Source of the DNA: Methanomassiliicoccales archaeon UBA147
Lineage (GTDB): Archaea > Thermoplasmatota > Thermoplasmata > SG8-5
Assembly (NCBI GenBank): GCA_002496385.1
Contig: DAJR01000066.1
Span: 1-23,263, forward strand
Length of the DNA: 23,263 bases
Direction of reading: 5' to 3'
The notes below the pieces were generated by a model that made no database searches, was not told the DNA's origin, and worked only from the letters and a program-made list of their open reading frames with translations. Numbering within the stretch: the first letter of the stretch is position 1; each line of letters opens with the position of its first letter. Shown here piece after piece: positions 8,603 to 15,900 of this stretch. Both the position numbers and the translations under genes were made by a program.

Positions 8603-9802
8603 TTACTTCAGCACCCGCTTGATAATCCGCACCGCCCTGTCGATCTCCTTCTTCGTGATTACCAGCGGCGGCGCGAACCTGATGGTGGTCTGATGAGTCT
8701 CTTTGGCAAGGAGTCCGTTCTCCTTGAGCTTTTCCGTGTATTGCCTCGCAGGACCCGCTTCGGGCGTAAGCTGTATCGCGATGAGCAGCCCCATGCCCCT
8801 CACGTCACATATATTCTTGTTTTTTATCGCCTTGAGCTTGTCCCTGAAATACGCCCCCATCTCCTCGGCCTTCTGGTCCAGCTTTTCGTCGATTAGCACC
8901 TCAAGCGCCGCAGTTCCGACCGCACATGCCAGCGGGTTTCCCCCGAAGGTCGAGCCGTGGTCGCCCGGCGTCATAACCGACATTATATCTTTGGAGGCAA
9001 TCGCCGCGGAGACCGGCATCATGCCGCCGCCCAAGGCTTTTCCCACCAGCAGTATGTCCGGCTTGATGCCTTCGTGCTGGAAACAGAACATCTTCCCGGT
9101 CCTGCAGAAGCCGGTCTGGACCTCGTCCAGCATGAGAAGGACATTGTGAGTTTTGCATATCCGTGATATCTCCTTCAGGTAACCGGGAGAAGGTACCATG
9201 ACCCCGGCCTCGCCCTGTATCGGTTCGACAAGGAATGCCGCTGTGTTCGGGGTGATTGCGGCTTCCAGCGCTTTCGCATCGTTGTAGGGAATCATCTTGA
9301 ATCCGGGCGTGAACGGTCCGAAGCCGTCACGGCTGCCCTCGTCCGAGGAGAAACCGACAATGGTCGTCGTGCGGCCGTGGAAATTCTGGGAGCAGACTAT
9401 TATCTCCGCCTTCCCTTCGGGGATACCCTTCTTCTTGTATCCCCATTTCCTGGCGAGCTTTATTCCGGTCTCCACTGCCTCCGCGCCGGTGTTCATAGGG
9501 AGGGCGACCTCCATGCCGGAGACCTCTGTCAGCAGCTTCAGGAACGGCCCGAGCCGGTCGTTGTAGAAAGCTCTTGATGTCAAAGTAACATATTTCATCT
9601 GGTCCTTGGCGGCTTTGAGGATTCTGGGATGCCTGTGGCCCTGGTTGAGCGCGGAATAGGAGGAGAGCATGTCCATGTACTTGCGGCCCTCCGGGTCCCA
9701 GACCCATATGCCCTTTGCCCTCGATATCACCACGGGGATCGGGTGATAATTGTGCGCTCCGTATGTCGATTCTACCTTCATGCATTCCTCTGATGTTGGC
9801 AT
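8603..9802 (-). CDS. rocD: Ornithine aminotransferase (ornithine-oxoacid transaminase)
   Basis: PLP enzyme that transfers the delta-amino group of ornithine to 2-oxoglutarate, giving glutamate-5-semialdehyde and glutamate (arginine/ornithine breakdown or proline synthesis; cytoplasm). The 399-aa protein follows the ornithine aminotransferase family from end to end: GAHNYHP near the N-terminus (its Tyr corresponds to the ornithine-specificity Tyr of the human enzyme), DMLSSYSALNQGH, NTGAEAVE, NFHGRT, VEPIQGEAGV, the cofactor-binding Asp226 in LDEVQTG, Schiff-base Lys255 in GKALGGG, HGSTFGGNPLAC and the terminal IRFAPPL. These features favour ornithine over acetylornithine or 4-aminobutyrate. 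ATG 9802 is preferred to TTG 9808 because GGAGG (9810-9814) is 7 nt from the ATG but too close to the TTG. It lies between the two giant protease genes, on the same strand. Confidence 0.93.
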   Translation of the reverse strand: MPTSEECMKVESTYGAHNYHPIPVVISRAKGIWVWDPEGRKYMDMLSSYSALNQGHRHPRILKAAKDQMKYVTLTSRAFYNDRLGPFLKLLTEVSGMEVALPMNTGAEAVETGIKLARKWGYKKKGIPEGKAEIIVCSQNFHGRTTTIVGFSSDEGSRDGFGPFTPGFKMIPYNDAKALEAAITPNTAAFLVEPIQGEAGVMVPSPGYLKEISRICKTHNVLLMLDEVQTGFCRTGKMFCFQHEGIKPDILLVGKALGGGMMPVSAAIASKDIMSVMTPGDHGSTFGGNPLACAVGTAALEVLIDEKLDQKAEEMGAYFRDKLKAIKNKNICDVRGMGLLIAIQLTPEAGPARQYTEKLKENGLLAKETHQTTIRFAPPLVITKKEIDRAVRIIKRVLK

Positions 9803-9874
9803 TTCCAATCCTCCTTTACACGGCCCTCTCGGGGCTGTTGTGGCGGCATAATTCCAACGGATATATAAATGTGG
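9803..9874 (-). promoter_or_regulatory. Promoter and ribosome binding site of rocD
   Basis: On the minus strand ATTTATATAT (9861-9870) is a TATA box. A start about 26 nt downstream would give a leader of roughly 36 nt carrying AAAGGAGG (9810-9817), 7 nt before ATG 9802. The gene therefore has its own promoter and need not depend on read-through from the upstream 8-kb gene. Confidence 0.6.
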
Positions 9875-9959
9875 GGAAATATTAATTATATATAATAAAT
9901 AGAATAAATATTTGAAATGAACGAAAAATAAATAATTTAAGGCCTAGTTAACATTTTTT
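9875..9959 (-). terminator. Possible U-rich terminator after the subtilisin-like gene
   Basis: Directly after the TAA stop the minus strand carries an imperfect palindrome, TTAACTAGGCCTTAA (9936-9950), then several T-rich runs (ATTATTTATTTTTC and a further AT-only stretch to about 9880). Archaeal termination commonly needs only U-rich tracts. The assignment is from base composition and position alone. Confidence 0.4.
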
Positions 9960-12900
9960 TTACCAATTGATGACCCACACTGTATCCGCCATTACATGTA
10001 CCCAGTAACCTTCACCCGGTCCCATGACATTCGAGGAGGCTGCCTCCCGGATGTAGGGCGCTTCCGTCTGGAATACCTCCACACTGTCCGCGCCCGTGCC
10101 CCAGAGAGCGTCTGCCACTGTTTTGGTGCTGTTCATGGTTGGATAGCCAACAAGGTTCCAGCCGGCGTAGAGCGTGATGTCCGTCGACACCGGTTCTGTA
10201 CCTGTGACACACAAGGTGCATGCTTCTGTGGCGTTGAGCCAGAACCCCATGGTGTGGTCCAAGTTCCAAAGATCATTTGAGATACCGCCCACCCTGTAGG
10301 TCTTCCAGGGATCCATGATATCCGAGGTGAGATAAAATTTGACAACGTCCCAACTTCCGTCGATGGAGGAAAGAACATTGAGCACAGATGTATTCTCCTG
10401 GATGAGCGGCAAGGATACCAGATTCCATCCCTGTGATAGTTCAATGAAATACGCAGGCTCTGTTGGCATGGCCACGAAATTCCATGAATAATCCAGAATG
10501 TTGCCGAATATGTCCTGCACGATTACCCTGCAGAATACAGGTTCATCTTGTTCAAATCCACCGACATGCCAATATGAAACATTGTAACCATCGGGAATTG
10601 AGGCAATGCTGTGGAATACCTGGAAGCCGTTGATATAGAATTCAATAGAGCTTGAATTGACTCCGGAAAAGTCTGTCACACAGATAGAGATTGCTGGCGT
10701 CAGATTGCCGCTGCCTGTACCCATCGGGGGATACTCGTTGAAATGCGATGGCGAGGTTGTGTCACCTGCCTCGCCCACGGTAAACCACCAGTACGCGGTG
10801 TTGCTGTTTCCTGCGATATCCCGGACGGTTACTTCGACGATGTGGAGTCCTTCATTCAACGGGAGAACCGGAACGTAGGTCAAAGCAGAACTGCCGATGA
10901 CCGCCCCACTTGTCACATCCAAGCCATCCAGTGCGATTGTCGTGAACGGAACATCGAGCCCGCTGAGCACATCAAAGTAACTGGCACTGATTACGGGGTT
11001 GGTACCGACCCCCGTTGAATTGTGGACGGGCGTCAGGTTGCCGATTTCAGGCAATGCCCTGTCGAGCAGAAGTGTTACCGGGACATCGAAACACATGGCA
11101 GTCCCTATCGGGCCCGTGCCCATCGGACCGTTGTACAATCGTGCGTAATGATATCCATCAGTCGTGCTGCCGAGGAAATCCCATGAAAGGTTGAAAGTTC
11201 TGAATGTGTTTTTGGGCATCTCACCGTAATCCATGTTCAGAATGGAGAAACCTATGACCCCGGGTTTTGTTTCGGTTATCTCCAGGTCAAAATGCGCAGG
11301 TTCGGTTATAACATTGAAACCAAACACCCGGATAAGATATGTGCCATCCTGAGGCAGCAACAGGGTGACATATTCGTCTGAATTCCAATCTGCACACAAA
11401 TCGATAAATTCCTCGAGTTGGGTTATGCCATCTTCATTGTTGTCGAGGAAAATCCCAAGGTCCAGATCCGGAGCGTCGGCATGACCCATTATGTGAATGC
11501 CAATCATGGTGCAATCGTTCACAGCAATCGGTACCGTGGTGTTCCCGGAGGCAAGTTGCTCCACGAAGCCCAGTGGAAAATGTTCATAGTCGGAATCATC
11601 TTGCCATACTTCCATGTTCGGATACAGGGTTGTTTCTGTGCCATATACCTGGGCATCCACGGCGTCCAAGTCCATGCTCGACACGCAAGTCAGACCGACC
11701 TGTCCGACCAGGCTGTTCGTGACAATGTCAATGGTCTCCGCATCTAATGCAAATTGCCCCACCTCACCCTGGAATGGCTCAATGTTTGAAGAGCCATCCA
11801 GCCTCGCGGCGTGTACCGCGATCACATTCAACCCGGTCCCTATGTTTGCCGGAGCATATTCAAGAGGGCCGCCAGTCGTGGTGAAAAATTCTGTGGTTTC
11901 AAGGCTGCCGCCGTTGTTCTGCATGCTGTACGGGCCATATCTGTCTGAGGCGAATAAGCCACCAGTCGCAGGATTGGTCAATACTGCGCTTCCGAAAGCG
12001 AAAGAGTCTATGTCGGTCTGTGCACCCATCCACTGAGTCTTGATGAGGAACTTGGTGTTGTTCATCCCGTACAATTTGGGATCGGTGACGAGAGTGTAAT
12101 AATACCTCCAGTCGCCGGATTTATCGATAGAACCATAGTTGGAGGGCATTGTGACGGCTCCCGCATCGAACAAGAGGTCTGTGCCAGTATATGAGTAATC
12201 GAATGAAATGACATCCCCGCTCTCGTATTGGAGTGTTTCGTTGTAAATGCTGACAAGACCGAGAGTCAGATTGATATCATAAGAGCCGTAATGGTATGAC
12301 GCGCTGACTTCGTCGCCGTAGGCGAGTGGGTTGGTGAATGTAAGCTTCCCAGTATATTCGTCCACTGCCACATTTATGGAGTTCAGTGCCAGGCCATTCT
12401 TGTAGATGACATAGCCCATGAGATTTGTGGGCCCTCTGAATCCGGGGAATATCTCCCCATGCGAGAGCCATACCTCGGTAATCTCCGGGTAATAATAGGA
12501 ATAATCTGCGGTTATGATGGAGTCTGCCGGCGGTGGGGAGGAGAAAGAAATTTCTCCGATCGAAAGGTTCAGGAAGTAATCGGTGCCGTCGACCAAGAGA
12601 GAGCCATCCAGATAAAGAGTGTAGCTGCCCGGACCTATGTATTCATCACCGGGGCCATAGTCCAGGAATGCCGTCAGTTCGACGCCTGTCGAGACCAGAA
12701 CGACCTCGTCGGTCACCGGGAACGAATTCGTGAACATGTGCTCGTTGACGACTTCGTCATGCTCGGACACATGTACACCGTTCTTCTGCATGGAGTGTGC
12801 GCCGGGAACGATGTTTCCGTATTTCGTGTAGAATGAGGGCAGCGGCGATTCCGAGAGAGTCTCCGTGACGTTGATGACGGAATCACCGCCGAAACTGAAC

Positions 12901-15900
12901 TCGGGGCCTTCGGCCGCAACATTGACTGCTACGGATATCATCGTGGTCTTGCCAGCAATTTCTACGGCTACCTGGCCCTGATACGTCCCGATTCCGGAAC
13001 CGATGGCTTTTGCCTTGTCCAGTTCGCAGGCGAATGAGCCGGATTGCCCCGGCTCGATGTTCAAAGCATCGGCGGACAGGTTCAGCCAGTCCCAGGTCTG
13101 GCGCGCGTAGAATTCGACCTTGAGTTCTATGGCTTGCGGTTCGCCCACCAACCTGTTCCAGATGTAGATGCCGTCATGGGTCCTCGCTGCCGGGTGGTGG
13201 ACCCTCACTTCATGGACATTGAGATAACGGAGATGACCGTTCAAACGATTTCTCTCGCCCCACCCCAGAGCACCCCAGTAAGCATCTCCACCTACGGTTT
13301 TATCCTGGTCAAGCTTTCCGTTGGAATTCGTGTCCGTCCAGTCAAATGTCTCTAACCAGTAATCACCGGTTCCCTCTATGGCGCTTATCTTCAGGAACTC
13401 GCAGCCGTCCCACAGGCCAGTATCAAAAGCACGCAGCAGATTCCCATTGCGGTCAAAGAAACCTGTTCGGTTGAGCAGGATGGCGGTGTGGCCGTAACTG
13501 CTGTCTATCGTGAGAAGCTCGGGGATTATCGTCGCCTCGCCGGTTTTCCAGACGATTTCGGCGGATATGTTCGCAGTGACAGCGGTTGAACCCATGTTAG
13601 TTACCGTGAAAGCCTCTCCAAGGTTTTCCGGATGCGTATCGGAGCACACAGTCCTGACGAATGCCTCGTACTGGACGCCTGCATAATCACCCGGAACCCA
13701 AGAGGATGGATGGACTTTGGCTCCTCCGGAATTGAATGCTATTTCCGTTGAACGGCTGAGATTCATCAGGCCTGCACCCTGAACGAACGCGTCGTTGCCC
13801 AGGTCGTCCGCACCCGACATCAGAATTGTGCGGGCCACCTCCGAAGACGGACTGAAACCATTTGCCTGCCCATATGCATCGTATATGAGAGCCAGGCCTC
13901 CGGCCGTGGTCGAGGCTGTGAGAGAGTGCCCGTACATCCATAGTTCAACAAGGTTGTTGTAAGGAGCAAGGTATTGCGACTCTAGCACATATAACGGCTG
14001 GGAAACGAAACTGAAGTACGCCCCCGCCGCTACAATATCCGGTTTCGGCGTCCCCATGATGGTCGGCCCCCTTCCGGAAACGGAAATGACATCCCCATAG
14101 CAGGGATTCGGTCCTCCTTCGTATTGGGTCCCCAGGGCCCGGTAATAGAAATCGGTAGCCAGACCGGCGGTAATGACTCCAGGGGCAGAACCCGGGGAAG
14201 TAACTGTGCCGTAGCCAGGTCCCTGCTCCCCGGTTGTGGCCGTGATTGCGGTGTTTCCCGCTGAGTAATTCACAATCAGCCAGTCGATATATCTGGAAAA
14301 CAAATCGAATCCTGTCTCGTAGGTAGAGGTTAAACTGAGAACGTTTGTGACAATATCGGCCTCATCTCCGGTTCCTGGCACACCGTCATAACCTTCGACG
14401 GCAAATGTCATTCCATCGAACATCGAATCGGTTATTCCGATGATTGTTGCGTCTGGCGCCTGTCCCACGGACAGAAATGCATCTGGGAAATCAGGGTGCG
14501 GCACAATTCCCTGGCCGGCTACGGCGGAAGCATGCCCAGTGCCAGCTATAGAATTCAAATCATACTCACCGAAGAATGCCACAAGGTCCCCGTTGTCTGG
14601 AATGATATTTGGGACACCGCGCTTTGTCGAAAAGATATCGGAATAGGGAATGGGTGTTATTCCATCTGACACGAAATAAATCATGCCTCCGGAAACATCC
14701 GCGAGACCATCGCCGTCAATATCCCTCCATGAGATTTCATCGCCCCTGGCGCATGCCTTTTCATCGCTGAAATCCCTGTCATGGTCAAGGTCCACAAAAA
14801 CAGTATCATAATGATTGGGGGATGCCATATCCACCAGCAGGACAGCCGAATAATTGATCAAGCCCAAAGCCCTGTTTCCGTTGACATAAGTGGCAAGGTT
14901 CTCGTCCACATGCATGCCTATCCTGTAGAGCCCGCTCTGGCTGGGTATGCCGGTCACGTTGTAAAAATGAGGTGCATGGGATATTGGGTCAAAGCCATAC
15001 TGAATGAACTGGCCAGCCGGTATGTAATCCCTGTATCTGACTTCGTACCCTGAAGCGGTTCCCGTGCTTCCGTCATTTCCAGGCGCATTGAAGTTCAGCT
15101 TCACCTGCCCATCATGGTCGCCCGTTGCGGTCACCAGTGTAATACCCAGGGGCGCGACCATGTCGTTCTTGGCGGATGCGAATGTGCTAATCGGCAGGCC
15201 GCCAAGAAGGTTGGCGTCGTCCCTGGCACGAACCGCAAAGTAGAACTGCTCGCCCGCTGTCAGACCAGTAATGTTCAGGAACTCTGTCTGCCCTGGCGAT
15301 TTGGCAGTATCCATGGTCATGCCGTTGGCATCATCGAACTTCTGCGGTGTGTCTATAGGTGAGGTTGACCATTTTATTGTATATGGCACCGTATTGTACA
15401 ACTGGCCGACCGTACCGTCATCGCCCGGCGCCGTCCATGAAAGCATGACCGAACCATGGATTGCCCCGGTCTCGGCTGTCAAAATCACTGTGGCGGGCGG
15501 TGTGACATCATTGCATGCTACTGCCGAACTGCAAGCGCTCATAATCCCCAGGTTTCCGGCTTCGTCCATCGCTTTTATGGCAAAGTAAGTCGGTGTCGTT
15601 AAACTCAGAAACGGGACACCTGCGCCATATCCGAATTGATAAGTTTCAACCTGGCCAGCCTGTTTCGGAATGTTCCATCTGAGTTCCGAAAGCATCCCAC
15701 TGTAATTTGGGTCCGCCCATATCCATTCAGCAGCTGTCGAGAATTCTGCTTCAGAGGTTATTGGGTTCGATGAGTACTTGACGACGTAGCGTTTGGCGTT
15801 GCCTGTTGTTTCATCGTCGCCTGGCGCTGTGAAATTCATGTACACCATGCCGTGAAGCGTCCCGGTCTCGACGGTCAGGCCAGTCACCTGCGCGGGGGCT

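Noticed and set aside
9803..9808. TTG start for ornithine aminotransferase
   Set aside because: The SD would be only about 1-2 nt from TTG; ATG 9802 has the standard 7-nt spacing.
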